64,000 bases of DNA from Oligoflexia bacterium (lineage in GTDB: Bacteria; Bdellovibrionota_G; JALEGL01). The stretch spans positions 309,473 to 373,472 of the forward strand of contig DAOLES010000001.1 in assembly GCA_035326705.1 (NCBI GenBank), given 5' to 3'. The notes under the pieces were generated by a model. It was not told where the DNA came from and made no database searches. It saw only the letters and a list, made by a program, of their open reading frames with translations. How positions within the stretch are numbered: the first letter of the stretch is position 1; each line of letters begins with the position of its first letter. Position numbers and translations under genes: made by a program. This document shows positions 26,132-34,951 of this stretch, in pieces.

Positions 26132-26623
26132 TCACAACTCTTTGGGTGAACCACATATTTTTATCAACTCATTAGAAGCTTCTGCAAGTTTATATAAAAT
26201 ATATCGATGTTCCATAGGAATATTGTCATAAAAATTTATATTTTTATCGAGAGATTTCACCTTTCTACTATCTGCCCTAAAGTTTTTGAATATCGCTCTA
26301 GCGTCTTCTAATATGACTCTATGACAATCAAATTGATAGGCAAAAATATAATCTTTATTGTAGCTTGTTTTAAAATCTACATCTATTCGTGGTGACCGCT
26401 CATGATCTTCTTTTGTGCCAATCACGTGCATCGCAATGACCAAATGGCCATCATCTCTATGTTTAGAAAACACTACCCTTTCAATATCACTCCAGTTTCT
26501 AGATAATCGTTCCACTAATTCTTGTTGTATGTAAGCATCATATGACTGTGCTTGTATGCTTGTCCAAGAACTCAATAAAAAAGTTAATGTTAATATTATT
26601 GTTTGTTTTGAAATTTTTTTCAT
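26132..26623 (-). CDS. Secreted protein of unknown function
   Basis: 163 residues with a signal peptide (about 1-25, ending IQAQ). AGGAGGAA lies before the ATG, so the start is firm. The mature part begins SYDAYIQQELVERLSRNWSDIERVVF, which resembles the TonB/TolA-like C-terminal layout (a helix followed by strands) without clear identity; two Cys are present (FDCHRV, KICGSP) and could form a disulfide. No family assigned. Confidence 0.62.
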   Translation of the reverse strand: MKKISKQTIILTLTFLLSSWTSIQAQSYDAYIQQELVERLSRNWSDIERVVFSKHRDDGHLVIAMHVIGTKEDHERSPRIDVDFKTSYNKDYIFAYQFDCHRVILEDARAIFKNFRADSRKVKSLDKNINFYDNIPMEHRYILYKLAEASNELIKICGSPKEL

Positions 26624-26839
26624 ATTTCTTCCTCCTAAACCAAAGAAAATCTTAGTTTAAAAAAATAATCTATGTTTAAAAATTTCATTATTTTTTATAA
26701 CTTGAGTAAAAAAATATTTTATGGCAACACCGCTGCATAAAAAATAATATTTAACAATACAATTTATATTAGAAAAAAATATTTTTATTGATTAAATTTA
26801 TTTTTAATATCTACAGTATGCAGTGAACAATAAAACTGT

Positions 26840-27595
26840 CTAGTTTCGTTTTTGATTCAGAACAAAAACACCTGCAGAAACAAATACAACTGTCAATATC
26901 ATGACAAGTAAATTAGAAATTCCCAAACTTGGTATATTCATATTTAAGGGTTGGCCAATACTCATAGACCAGCGCATGGCTGCCAAACTGTAACTCAATG
27001 GATTGACTTTATATAAGAAAGTCATCCACATGGGCACCTTATCAAAGGTAAATAATGCCCCAGAAAACAACCACATTGGCATAAGTATAATATTCATCCA
27101 TACATGAAATGTTTGTGTACTGTCACTAAACCACGCCAGTAAAAACCCAATACTGCTCATCAGCATAGACGACAAAAATAAAATAAAACTTATTTCTAAA
27201 AAATTAGAAAAACTAAAATTTAACTTAAAAAAGAAAGCACATAAAAGTAGAATCAAACTTTGAACAAATGCAAAAATACTACAACTCAGTATTTTTGCTA
27301 ATACTATACTAACACTGGCAACTGGAGAAACCCATACACTTTGTAAAAAACCAGAATTTCTATCTTCTATAAATGAAATCATAGAAAAAATAGCACTGAA
27401 CATCAAAGTCATTAAAATCATACCAGGAAAAAAATATTCAAAGTAATTAATGTCACTGTTATTGTTTAATACAAAAGAATCTTCAAACCCTAAACCCAGA
27501 AAAAACCATATCATTAAAGGTGTTAGAAAAGCGCCAAACAAGCGCCCTTTTTGTCTGGATAAACGTATAAACTCTCTATATAGCAAAGCTCTCAT
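26840..27595 (-). CDS. ABC-2 type transporter permease
   Basis: 251 residues with six predicted membrane helices and the ABC-2 layout: RLSRQKGRLFGAFLTPLMIWFFLG at the start, a FFPGMILMTLMFSAIFS helix and MPMWLFSGALFTFDKVPMWM followed by NPLSYSLAAMRW, which is the usual ABC-2 signature. It is four bases downstream of the ATPase gene, and that gene overlaps cyoE, so cyoE, ATPase and permease form one unit. The substrate is not known; the link with haem o synthase suggests a role in cytochrome oxidase maturation or haem handling, as inference. Confidence 0.85.
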   Translation of the reverse strand: MRALLYREFIRLSRQKGRLFGAFLTPLMIWFFLGLGFEDSFVLNNNSDINYFEYFFPGMILMTLMFSAIFSMISFIEDRNSGFLQSVWVSPVASVSIVLAKILSCSIFAFVQSLILLLCAFFFKLNFSFSNFLEISFILFLSSMLMSSIGFLLAWFSDSTQTFHVWMNIILMPMWLFSGALFTFDKVPMWMTFLYKVNPLSYSLAAMRWSMSIGQPLNMNIPSLGISNLLVMILTVVFVSAGVFVLNQKRN

Positions 27596-27599
27596 AACC

Positions 27600-28511
27600 T
27601 TATCCCATATCCCTTAGCATATAGTGGTACACATCCATCAAATTTGTTGTGCGCAATGATATAGATTGTACATCTGGTAAATTTAAGCGATCAAGTTGTT
27701 GTAAAGCTTGGCTGCTTTGATTTAAAATAAAGATAGATTGATCATGGATATACGTTTGTTTATTATCGTATATATCTTTTAATGCAGTATATGTTTGTTC
27801 ACAATTTTTGCTTTTAATGTCTAAGAGCTGTTGTCCCATTTTTGCAATCAAATCTTTTGGGTTTCCATTTAAAAAAACCTGTCCATCTTTTAAAAAATAA
27901 CATTGATCCACTTCATCAATGTCTTCAATAATATGAGATGTCATACAAATACCAATGCCTTTTTGTTTTATTTTTTTTAAAAAGCTCCATAGATCCCTTC
28001 TTGCAGATGGATCAAGACCCGTTGAAGGCTCATCTAAAAATAAACATTCAACATTTGGCAACAGTGCTTTGATTAACTCAACCTTTCTTTGCATCCCACC
28101 AGACAATTTAGAAACAGCTTGATCAACTTTAGCTTCCAATTGAAAATAATCTATTAGCTCACTGATTTTTTTCTGCATTGTGCCTTTGTTTAAATTAAAC
28201 ATGCGTGCATGACAGATTAAATTTTCTTCTACCGTTAACAAAGGATCTAAACTTGGAGATTGAAAACACACACCAATATTGCTTCTATAGTTTTGTATGT
28301 TTTTGGATGACATCAATTGTTTTTCAACTCTAATTTCACCTGTAGAAGGTTTTCTACTACTGGTCATGATTGAAAACAGTGAACTTTTACCACTGCCATT
28401 GGGCCCTAAAAATAAGGTATACTCACCCTTATTTAAAGATAAGTTAATATCTTTAAGCGCTGAAAAATCTTTATAGTTTAAATATATATTCTTTAAATCT
28501 AAGTAACTCAT
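27600..28511 (-). CDS. ABC transporter ATP-binding protein
   Basis: 303 residues from ATG 28511, which overlaps the cyoE stop by four bases (ATGA); the open frame extends into cyoE without reason. Walker A GPNGSGKSS, Q-loop CFQSPSLDPL, signature LSGGMQRKVE, Walker B CLFLDEPSTGLDP and switch His in TSHIIED are all present, so it is an active ATPase of the multidrug/ABC-2 exporter class (DrrA/CcmA-like). A C-terminal extension of about 80 residues after the H-loop is usual for this class. It pairs with the permease directly downstream. Confidence 0.9.
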   Translation of the reverse strand: MSYLDLKNIYLNYKDFSALKDINLSLNKGEYTLFLGPNGSGKSSLFSIMTSSRKPSTGEIRVEKQLMSSKNIQNYRSNIGVCFQSPSLDPLLTVEENLICHARMFNLNKGTMQKKISELIDYFQLEAKVDQAVSKLSGGMQRKVELIKALLPNVECLFLDEPSTGLDPSARRDLWSFLKKIKQKGIGICMTSHIIEDIDEVDQCYFLKDGQVFLNGNPKDLIAKMGQQLLDIKSKNCEQTYTALKDIYDNKQTYIHDQSIFILNQSSQALQQLDRLNLPDVQSISLRTTNLMDVYHYMLRDMG

Positions 28512-29368
28512 GAAAATACGGCGTCCACTATGATTAATAAAAACAAGATTGGCAAATAAACAACAGAAGCTAACAAAACTTTTTTTGCCTGTTGCTTGGT
28601 TTTTTTCTGATGTAAGATGATGCACTCATAAAAAAAATACACCCCAAGCAACAGTGCCCCAAAAAAATATATTTTTCCTGTTAACTTATACAAGGTTGTC
28701 ATTAAAGATACAGGAACCAGAGCCGCTGCATACAAGACGGCTTGCAATGCTGTAAAATTTCTTTGTGGATCAAGACTGGTCACAATTGGAAAACCTGCTT
28801 TTTGATAATCTTCAGCATACATCCAAGCAATAGCAATAAAATGTGGCATCTGCCATAAAAATAGAATTGCAAAAACTATCAGGGCTCCGGTATCAAGTTG
28901 ATTGTTAGCCGCAACCCAACCAATGACAGGTGGAAAAGCCCCAGGAATTGCGCCAATTAGAGTAGATAAGTGCGTCTTTCTTTTAAGTGGTGTGTACACC
29001 CATGCATACAAAATAATTGTGCATAAAGTTATTGCCATACTCAGCAAATTGACAAAATGCCATAACATAAAGCTACTGATTAAAGCTAAAAAAACAGCCA
29101 GTACCCAGCTTAAATAAATATTAATTTTTTTTTGGGGTAATGGACGTAAACGTGTTCTATCCATTAAACCATCTGTTTCTTTTTCTATAATTTGATTAAA
29201 AATACTGGCACTGCATGAAGCCAAGGCTGCCGCAACCACTGTTATCAGCATTTTTTGCGTCAAAAATTCTCTACCTGTTAAAAAATACCCCAATGCTGTG
29301 GTCAAAGCCACCATCAAGGCAATTCTTGGTTTTGTCAGATCATGCAATAATTTAATACTTTGGGCCAT
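28508..29368 (-). CDS. cyoE: Protoheme IX farnesyltransferase (haem o synthase)
   Basis: 286 residues, usual length, with about eight to nine membrane helices. The UbiA-family prenyl-diphosphate motif NQIIEKETDGLMDRTRLRPLP lies at about residues 58-78, and the second conserved segment is ...YAEDYQKAGFPIVT.... The enzyme adds a farnesyl group to haem b to make haem o for terminal oxidases. No oxidase subunits are in the window. On the minus strand TTGAGT-17-TAATAA ends ten bases before the ATG, so the message would have a very short leader. Its stop overlaps the start of the ABC ATPase gene. Confidence 0.93.
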   Translation of the reverse strand: MAQSIKLLHDLTKPRIALMVALTTALGYFLTGREFLTQKMLITVVAAALASCSASIFNQIIEKETDGLMDRTRLRPLPQKKINIYLSWVLAVFLALISSFMLWHFVNLLSMAITLCTIILYAWVYTPLKRKTHLSTLIGAIPGAFPPVIGWVAANNQLDTGALIVFAILFLWQMPHFIAIAWMYAEDYQKAGFPIVTSLDPQRNFTALQAVLYAAALVPVSLMTTLYKLTGKIYFFGALLLGVYFFYECIILHQKKTKQQAKKVLLASVVYLPILFLLIIVDAVFS

Positions 29369-29430
29369 TGGCTTTTCTTTATTATTACTCCAAGATCAAA
29401 AACTCAACTAATCATTTAATTTAAAGAGTT

Positions 29431-29459
29431 TTGCTTTTAATTGAGAGGTGCGTTATACA
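29431..29459 (+). promoter_or_regulatory. Sigma-70 promoter of gap, start point at the ATG
   Basis: TTGCTT (29431-29436), 17-base spacer, TATACA (29454-29459), then six bases to ATG 29466. The predicted start point is the A of the start codon. Confidence 0.75.
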
Positions 29460-29465
29460 GGGCCT

Positions 29466-30461
29466 ATGAAAAGAGTCGCAATCAATGGTTTTGGAAGAAT
29501 TGGTAGAGCTGTAACCCGTGTTCTTTTACAAAAATTTCCGGATATTGAAATTGTTGCTATCAACGATTTAGCTCCCAATGAAACTCTCTTACACCTGATG
29601 AAATATGATACGATTATGGGAAAATACCGTGAAGATCTATTTTTAGAAGGTGATACTTTACATACTCAAGGCCAAAAAATACAATTACTTGAAGAACGTA
29701 ACCCTTCACAACTACCCTGGAAATCTTTGCAAATTGACTGTGTATTAGAATGTACAGGCATTTTTACAACCAAAGATAAAGCCAAACAACATGTTGATGC
29801 TGGTGCAAAAAAAGTGATCCTCAGCGCACCACCCAAAGATACTTGGGATAAAATGATTGTCATGGGGGTCAATGATGATTTATTAGAAAATAAAGATACA
29901 TTTATTTCTAATGCTTCTTGTACAACCAATTGTTTAGCACACGTGGCAAAAGTCATTCATGAAAACTTCACCATTGAAAACTCTTATATGACAACGGTTC
30001 ATGCCTACACCAATGATCAAAATGTCTTGGATGTCGCCCACAGTGATTTACGCAGAGCAAGAGCAGCCGGTCAAAATATTATTCCAACCACAACCGGTGC
30101 TGCCAGTGCTGTAGCAAAAGTGTTACCCGCTCTAAAAGGTAAAATTGATGGCTCAGCCATTAGAGTTCCTGTTGCCAATGGCTCATTGGTTGATTTTCAC
30201 GCTGTTATAAAAAAGCCCGTATCGGTTGACTCAATCAACGCAGCTTTTATGCGTTATGCCGATCAAAATCCAAACTATATGTCAGTATGTTCTGATCCAA
30301 TTGTATCTTCCGATATTATTGGCATGTCTCAATCCAGTATTGTTGATCAAGAACTGACCTACTGTCAAGACAACTTAATTAGAGTGGTTGCTTGGTATGA
30401 CAATGAGTGGGGCTATTCTAATCGTTTAGCTGAGCTGTGTCATAAAACTTTTGAACTGTAA
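29466..30461 (+). CDS. gap: Glyceraldehyde-3-phosphate dehydrogenase, type I
   Basis: 331 residues from ATG 29466; the ATG at 29448 lies inside the promoter. NAD-binding motif INGFGRIGRAV at the start, active-site Cys in SNASCTTNCLAHV, the NTTTGAAS-like TTTGAASAV segment and the C-terminal WYDNEWGYSNR all match the family. It oxidises glyceraldehyde-3-phosphate to 1,3-bisphosphoglycerate with NAD in glycolysis. Transcribed alone, with a good promoter and a strong terminator. Expected to be made from a leaderless message. Confidence 0.96.
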   Translation: MKRVAINGFGRIGRAVTRVLLQKFPDIEIVAINDLAPNETLLHLMKYDTIMGKYREDLFLEGDTLHTQGQKIQLLEERNPSQLPWKSLQIDCVLECTGIFTTKDKAKQHVDAGAKKVILSAPPKDTWDKMIVMGVNDDLLENKDTFISNASCTTNCLAHVAKVIHENFTIENSYMTTVHAYTNDQNVLDVAHSDLRRARAAGQNIIPTTTGAASAVAKVLPALKGKIDGSAIRVPVANGSLVDFHAVIKKPVSVDSINAAFMRYADQNPNYMSVCSDPIVSSDIIGMSQSSIVDQELTYCQDNLIRVVAWYDNEWGYSNRLAELCHKTFEL

Positions 30462-30548
30462 TTCATAGCTAACTATCTGTGTTGTTATTCAGTATCAATT
30501 TTAACAATATCTCATTGCAAAAAAAATGAAGGATATGGTCTACCATAA

Positions 30549-30574
30549 AAAACGCCAGCTGATGCTGGCGTTTT
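30549..30574. terminator. Bidirectional rho-independent terminator
   Basis: Stem AACGCCAGC/GCTGGCGTT with a TGAT loop and A/T runs on both sides, between convergent gap and the TSP3 lipoprotein gene. Confidence 0.9.
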
Positions 30575-30607
30575 AAAGCTTTTATTAAAACCACTCCATT
30601 GATTTTA

Positions 30608-31192
30608 TCAATAGCACCCCTCTCCAGAGCTCAACCAGTTGGTTTCTTGTTCTGAACCATCTTGATATTGGGTAATAATTTTATAATAAATATTATGCAT
30701 ATAATCGTGCGGATAATTATCTGTGTATTGCATTGTTTTAGCAAACAATGGGTCATTGACATCAATCGTAGCTACAAACTCTTCATAGTCTTGCCAATAA
30801 GGCTGCTCATATGGTCCATAGTCCATTTCTTGATATTTTATTTTTATTTTAAAGCTTGCTTCGTTATTGGATAAATCTTCCCATACAATTACCCTTTGAC
30901 AACCATACTCTTCTTTTTCAGCTGAAACAATCACTGCGTTGGCATACGCTTGACCCAAAGGTTGATCACAAGCATCACCAATACCATTACCATCGGTATC
31001 AGCCTGTGGTGCAGGGTTATACATATTAGGACAGTTATCATAAATAGAATCAACCCCATCCCCATCAGGATCTATCAAATAACTCTCCCCTTCATAGGTC
31101 AACTGACGCCCACAACTTTGCATCATTAAAACTGTAAGCATTAATAAAAACACAGTACCCAAACTTTTATTTTGAAAGGCTTTTTGTTTCAT
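30608..31192 (-). CDS. TSP3-repeat lipoprotein
   Basis: 194 residues from ATG 31192, which a sigma-54 promoter places one base after the predicted transcript start; the upstream part of the open frame is promoter. The signal peptide ends in MQSCG (Cys26). Near residues 40-76 is one thrombospondin type-3 unit of the cysteine type (DPDGDGVDSIYDNCPN ... ADTDGNGIGDACDQ), a calcium-binding fold. The rest is a beta-rich domain (fibronectin-like pattern, EYGCQRVIVWEDLSNNEASFKIKIKYQ). Surface role likely; ligand unknown. Confidence 0.76.
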   Translation of the reverse strand: MKQKAFQNKSLGTVFLLMLTVLMMQSCGRQLTYEGESYLIDPDGDGVDSIYDNCPNMYNPAPQADTDGNGIGDACDQPLGQAYANAVIVSAEKEEYGCQRVIVWEDLSNNEASFKIKIKYQEMDYGPYEQPYWQDYEEFVATIDVNDPLFAKTMQYTDNYPHDYMHNIYYKIITQYQDGSEQETNWLSSGEGCY

Positions 31193-31203
31193 GCTTTTTA
31201 AAT

Positions 31204-31219
31204 AGCAAAACAAATACCA
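31204..31219 (-). promoter_or_regulatory. Sigma-54 promoter abutting the TSP3 lipoprotein start codon
   Basis: On the minus strand TGGTAT-N5-TTGCT, GG-N10-GC. The -12 base at 31205 predicts a start near 31193, with ATG at 31192. A TATTTA six bases before the ATG overlaps it. Confidence 0.68.
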
Positions 31220-31334
31220 AAACAAAAAAGTTAAGGTATTGATATTATTTAGTTATATTGCTGCCTATGTGGGCAAAAAATCGGCATGGTACAGACCTGA
31301 CTCGTAGGAGCCAATTAAAAATACAATGGCAAAG

Positions 31335-32831
31335 CTATTCTTTTTCCCGCTCACTATCTGACTCAAGCATATGCTCGTGAAACACCAGTTTAATTGGAAT
31401 GCCTTGCAAATCAAACATATGATACAAACTATTCTTCCAAAATTTTTTCAAAGCATCTGGAACGTATCTACGCTTATTACAACGGATAAAAAATGTTGGA
31501 GCCGGGTTTGGGCGATACGATAAGCGCCTAAACTCTAAAATATGTGCTTTGGCACCTTTGGGTGGATTGGCAGCAATAATGGCTTTATAAGCATCTTTAA
31601 GCTCATCTTCTGTGAACCTGCTATTGAGTTTATCATACAATGCTTTTATACCTGATAACAAATTACGTGTTCCTAAGCCTTCTTTTGCTGAAATAAATTT
31701 AACTTCAGCAAAACGTAAAAATGGAGCTCTATAATACAGTTCTTCTCTAAAACCACTCCTTAGCGAATCCCCTTTGGGTTGCTGGTCCCATTTATTAGCT
31801 AAAATCAGCAAGGCTTTACGCTGCTCCATAATATAAGCAGCTATTTTTTGATCTTGAGTGGTAATGTTATCTTCAGCATTTAGCATTAAAATAATAACAT
31901 CGCTGGCATCGACCGCTTTTTTAGCTCGATTCACTGAATAAAACTCAATATTATCTTGTTTGAGTTTTGATGTTTTTCTAATGCCTGCTGTGTCCACAAA
32001 AGTCCAGTGGATATCATTTTTAATAAAGTCAGAGTTGATACTGTCACGAGTTGTCCCGGCTACATCAGATACAATGGATCTATCCTCACCTAACATACGA
32101 TTAAACAAGGTTGATTTTCCAACATTGGGACGCCCCAACAAGGCAACTCTAATTGAAGTCATTGCTTGTTTATTCGTTGGCTGTGAATCATCTTGTTTGT
32201 TCTGGGTCAGTTTTAACTGGCTTTCAATTTCTTCTAAAACATTGGCTACACCATAATTGTGTTCAGCTGCTACCGGAAAATAATCTTTAAACCCTAAAGC
32301 ATAAAAATCACTTTCTTGTCTGTGTGCTGCTCCAGGATCAACTTTATTAACCAACAAAATAATAGGGATATCCAACTTACGTAAATCTTTAGCCACTGCT
32401 CTGTCTTCTTCAGTTAAGCCTACAATACCATCCACCACAAATAAAACCAGATCACTTTGTTTAATAAAATGCAGAGCTTTCTCAAAAACTCTCGCTAACA
32501 TGGCATCTTTGGGGCGTTTACTGAATGAACTTAATCCTCCCGTATCCATTAATTGCACTGTACGTCCTGCAAGATTAATGGTTTCCATAATCACGTCACG
32601 TGTAATACCAGGCTGATCATGGACAATAGAGCGTCTGGATTTAATAATCCTATTAAACAAGGTTGACTTTCCCACATTAGGACGGCCTACAATAGCTATT
32701 GAGTATGGTTTCTCTGTTGTTTTGTAAGGGGGAATCTCTCCCCCCTTCTTTGGCGAAAACGCGGTTTTCACCAAATTCATCCCACCCGGGTCAGAGCCGC
32801 TACAATGAGCTTTCTTCCTATCTTTTTTCAA
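31335..32831 (-). CDS. der: Ribosome-assembly GTPase Der (EngA) with a repeat-encoded N-terminal insertion
   Basis: 498 residues: two tandem G domains (about 42-200 and 227-390, each with GRPNVGKSTLFNR; NKVD and NKWD motifs; DTGG and DTAG switch II) and a C-terminal KH-like domain (about 395-485). Der acts in 50S subunit assembly and is normally essential. Homologues begin a few residues before the first P-loop, whereas here about 40 residues precede it; residues 9-37 or so are encoded by a structured repeat also found at 35436. The frame opens at TTG 32831 behind AAAGAGG; an internal ATG at 32780 behind GGTGGG is an alternative start within the repeat. rnc and mtaB lie upstream in the same direction. 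Confidence 0.92.
   Translation of the reverse strand: MKKDRKKAHCSGSDPGGMNLVKTAFSPKKGGEIPPYKTTEKPYSIAIVGRPNVGKSTLFNRIIKSRRSIVHDQPGITRDVIMETINLAGRTVQLMDTGGLSSFSKRPKDAMLARVFEKALHFIKQSDLVLFVVDGIVGLTEEDRAVAKDLRKLDIPIILLVNKVDPGAAHRQESDFYALGFKDYFPVAAEHNYGVANVLEEIESQLKLTQNKQDDSQPTNKQAMTSIRVALLGRPNVGKSTLFNRMLGEDRSIVSDVAGTTRDSINSDFIKNDIHWTFVDTAGIRKTSKLKQDNIEFYSVNRAKKAVDASDVIILMLNAEDNITTQDQKIAAYIMEQRKALLILANKWDQQPKGDSLRSGFREELYYRAPFLRFAEVKFISAKEGLGTRNLLSGIKALYDKLNSRFTEDELKDAYKAIIAANPPKGAKAHILEFRRLSYRPNPAPTFFIRCNKRRYVPDALKKFWKNSLYHMFDLQGIPIKLVFHEHMLESDSEREKE
32721..32808 (-). repeat. Structured repeat, copy A (inside der)
   Basis: About 88 bp matching 35436-35522 with a few indels. It contains hairpin 1 (AAGGGGG / CCCCCTT) and hairpin 2 (TTTGG-GAAAAC / GTTTTC-CCAAA around a GCG loop). 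Paired changes in the second copy keep both hairpins. Read on the minus strand it is open and adds about 29 residues to Der. Confidence 0.82.
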
Positions 32832-32885
32832 ATTATGCCTCTTTCCTAGACTACTATTGGTTCAGAATAGTTTAAAATACATAAA

Positions 32886-33584
32886 CTAACTATCCTTAAT
32901 TTTTTTAAACTGTCGCAAAGCTTTTTTAGCTGCATCTTGCTGTGCTTGTTTCTTACTATTGCCTTGTCCATCAAAGGTATATCCCTTGATATGAACTTTG
33001 ATGGTAAACACTTTATCATGATCTGGGCCAGAACTACTCAAGGTATTGTAAATCGGCAAAATTTTAAAATGTTTCTGTGTCTTTTCTTGCAGCTGCGTTT
33101 TATAATCCTTATTCCACTCCAGACTATCTACGTTTTCCAAATTCTCTGCTAAGGTATTGTATACAAACTTTTTAGCGCAGTTCATTCCTTCAGACAAATA
33201 TAAAGCGGCCAGCAAGGATTCAAAAACATCTGATAGAATTGATAATTTTTTGTGTCCTCCAGATCTTTCTTCTCCTAAACCCAGTTTAATGAGCGTATTA
33301 ATGTTAAACTTTTCAATGGTTTGCCCTAACACAACTTCATTAACCACAGAAGACCTAAACTGAGTTAAATCACCTTCAGTTTTATCTGGATATTGAGCAT
33401 AGAATAAATCAGAAACAATAAAATTTAAAACTGCATCTCCCAAAAACTCTAATCGTTCATAATCATTATAAGCAACTGTATTTTCAACCAACCAAGATTT
33501 ATGACTCAAGGCTTCTTCAAACAAAATGTTCTGCTTCACTTCTTGTTGGCAAATATTTGATAATATTTCGTAAATTGATTTCAT
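32886..33584 (-). CDS. rnc: Ribonuclease III
   Basis: 232 residues. The RNase III signature ERLEFLGDAVLNF and the second metal-site segment DVFESLLAALYLSEG form the catalytic domain (about 1-155), followed by a double-stranded RNA-binding domain (about 160-228) ending QGNSKKQAQQDAAKKAL. The enzyme cuts double-stranded RNA in rRNA and mRNA processing. It starts six bases after the mtaB stop, so mtaB-rnc(-der) is an operon. Usual length; all key acidic residues of the signature are present. Confidence 0.95.
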   Translation of the reverse strand: MKSIYEILSNICQQEVKQNILFEEALSHKSWLVENTVAYNDYERLEFLGDAVLNFIVSDLFYAQYPDKTEGDLTQFRSSVVNEVVLGQTIEKFNINTLIKLGLGEERSGGHKKLSILSDVFESLLAALYLSEGMNCAKKFVYNTLAENLENVDSLEWNKDYKTQLQEKTQKHFKILPIYNTLSSSGPDHDKVFTIKVHIKGYTFDGQGNSKKQAQQDAAKKALRQFKKIKDS

Positions 33585-33590
33585 AATATA

Positions 33591-34889
33591 TTACAAAACG
33601 TCGGCATAAAAAACCACATGCTCAGTATTTTGCTTATTTAATTGAGACAACTTAACCTCAACTTCTTTTTCTTGTAGCCTATCATGACCTTTTATTTTAA
33701 CACGAACATATCGGGTTGTTTGACCTTGCAGATAACCTTGCGCATCTCTCTTTTTTTCAACTAAAATTTTCTCAGTGGTGTTTTCAAAACGTTTATAAAA
33801 CTCCGTTTGTTTTTCAAAGCTTAAACCTCTTAATAACTTTACTCTTTCTTTTTTTATCTGCGGCCCAACATCATCTGCAAAAACTTTTTCCGCTCTTGTT
33901 CCCGGGCGGCCAGAGTATGGAAAAACATGGAAGTACTGAATGGGTAAGTCTCGCAAAGACTCATAGGATAACTGAAAGTCTTTTTCAGTCTCTCCACAAA
34001 ACCCAACAATGACATCTGTCCCAATACACACATTGTCCTGGGTTTGTGATAAAGCCACAATTCTTTCATTAAAGTTTTGCGCTTTGTTTTTTCTATTCAT
34101 GCGCTTTAAAATATCATCACTACCACTTTGCATGGGAATATGAAAATGTGGTGCTATTCTTTTGTTACCCTCCATCAACTTAATAAATTCAGATGTTAAT
34201 GTTGTTGGCTCAAGTGAGCTTATTTTTAATCGAATATCATTGGTTTCTTTTAAAATTTGGTCTAAAGCTTTGGCAAAGGTCATGCGTGGACTTAAGTCTC
34301 TTCCATAACTCCCCACATGCGTACCCGTGATAATCATTTCTTTATAACCATGATTTTCGTAGGATTGGGCTAACTCAACTAAAGTTTTAATATCAATGGA
34401 ACGACTGCGTCCTCTTACATAAGGCAGGACACAAAAAGCACAATATGCATTGCAACCATCTTGCATTTTTAAATAGGCGCGTGTTCTTTGGCTGGTTTGG
34501 GCCATGGTTTTAAAGGCATCGTTCTCTGTTAAACTGGGTAAACCTAAACTTTCATTGATCTTTACCCTATCTTTAATGGCAACCACATCGGTTACACCGG
34601 GCATTTGACTGATTCTTTGGCCATCCGCTTCAGCGTAACAGCCAGTAACAATAATTTTTGCTTGTGGATGTTCTCTATTGATCTTACGAATCAATTGCCT
34701 AGCCTGCTTGTCTGCTGACTCGGTCACTGTACATGTATTAATAACAACGGCATCAGGATTTTTGCTCTTAGGATCGATGTTCCATGTTTTAAATTGACTG
34801 ACCGCCGATTCTACTTGTGCAGAATCAAACCAGTTGACTTTACAGCCAAAGGTATAGGTTTTTAAGGTTTTTTTAGAACTTTCTGCCAT
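33591..34889 (-). CDS. mtaB: tRNA t6A37 methylthiotransferase MtaB
   Basis: 432 residues from ATG 34889. Three domains of the MiaB/RimO/MtaB family: an N-terminal UPF0004 domain with Cys in FGCKVNW, NTCTVTE and TGCYAE; a radical-SAM domain with CNAYCAFCVLPYVRGRSRS (the CxxxCxxC cluster); and a C-terminal TRAM domain. The NTCTV and FGCKVN forms are typical of MtaB, which turns t6A37 of tRNA into ms2t6A. An ATG at 34895 is two codons upstream; a promoter (TTGACT-17-TAAAAG on the minus strand) has its start between the two, so the second ATG is preferred. First gene of mtaB-rnc-der. Confidence 0.9.
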   Translation of the reverse strand: MAESSKKTLKTYTFGCKVNWFDSAQVESAVSQFKTWNIDPKSKNPDAVVINTCTVTESADKQARQLIRKINREHPQAKIIVTGCYAEADGQRISQMPGVTDVVAIKDRVKINESLGLPSLTENDAFKTMAQTSQRTRAYLKMQDGCNAYCAFCVLPYVRGRSRSIDIKTLVELAQSYENHGYKEMIITGTHVGSYGRDLSPRMTFAKALDQILKETNDIRLKISSLEPTTLTSEFIKLMEGNKRIAPHFHIPMQSGSDDILKRMNRKNKAQNFNERIVALSQTQDNVCIGTDVIVGFCGETEKDFQLSYESLRDLPIQYFHVFPYSGRPGTRAEKVFADDVGPQIKKERVKLLRGLSFEKQTEFYKRFENTTEKILVEKKRDAQGYLQGQTTRYVRVKIKGHDRLQEKEVEVKLSQLNKQNTEHVVFYADVL

Positions 34890-34916
34890 TGTCATGCCCT
34901 TTTATGCTTAGAAAAC

Positions 34917-34945
34917 TTGGGAGTCAAGGCAAGATAAGGTATATT
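34917..34945 (+). promoter_or_regulatory. Sigma-70 promoter of the barrel gene, start point at the ATG
   Basis: TTGGGA (34917-34922), 17-base spacer, TATATT (34940-34945), then six bases to ATG 34952. It overlaps the oppositely directed mtaB promoter. Confidence 0.72.
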
Positions 34946-34951
34946 CGCAAT

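Noticed and set aside
26721..26740. TGGCAA-N5-CTGCA with GG-N10-GC on the plus strand
   Set aside because: No plus-strand gene, terminator or RNA-like structure follows; the next genes are on the minus strand and the -12 part has CTGC rather than TTGC.
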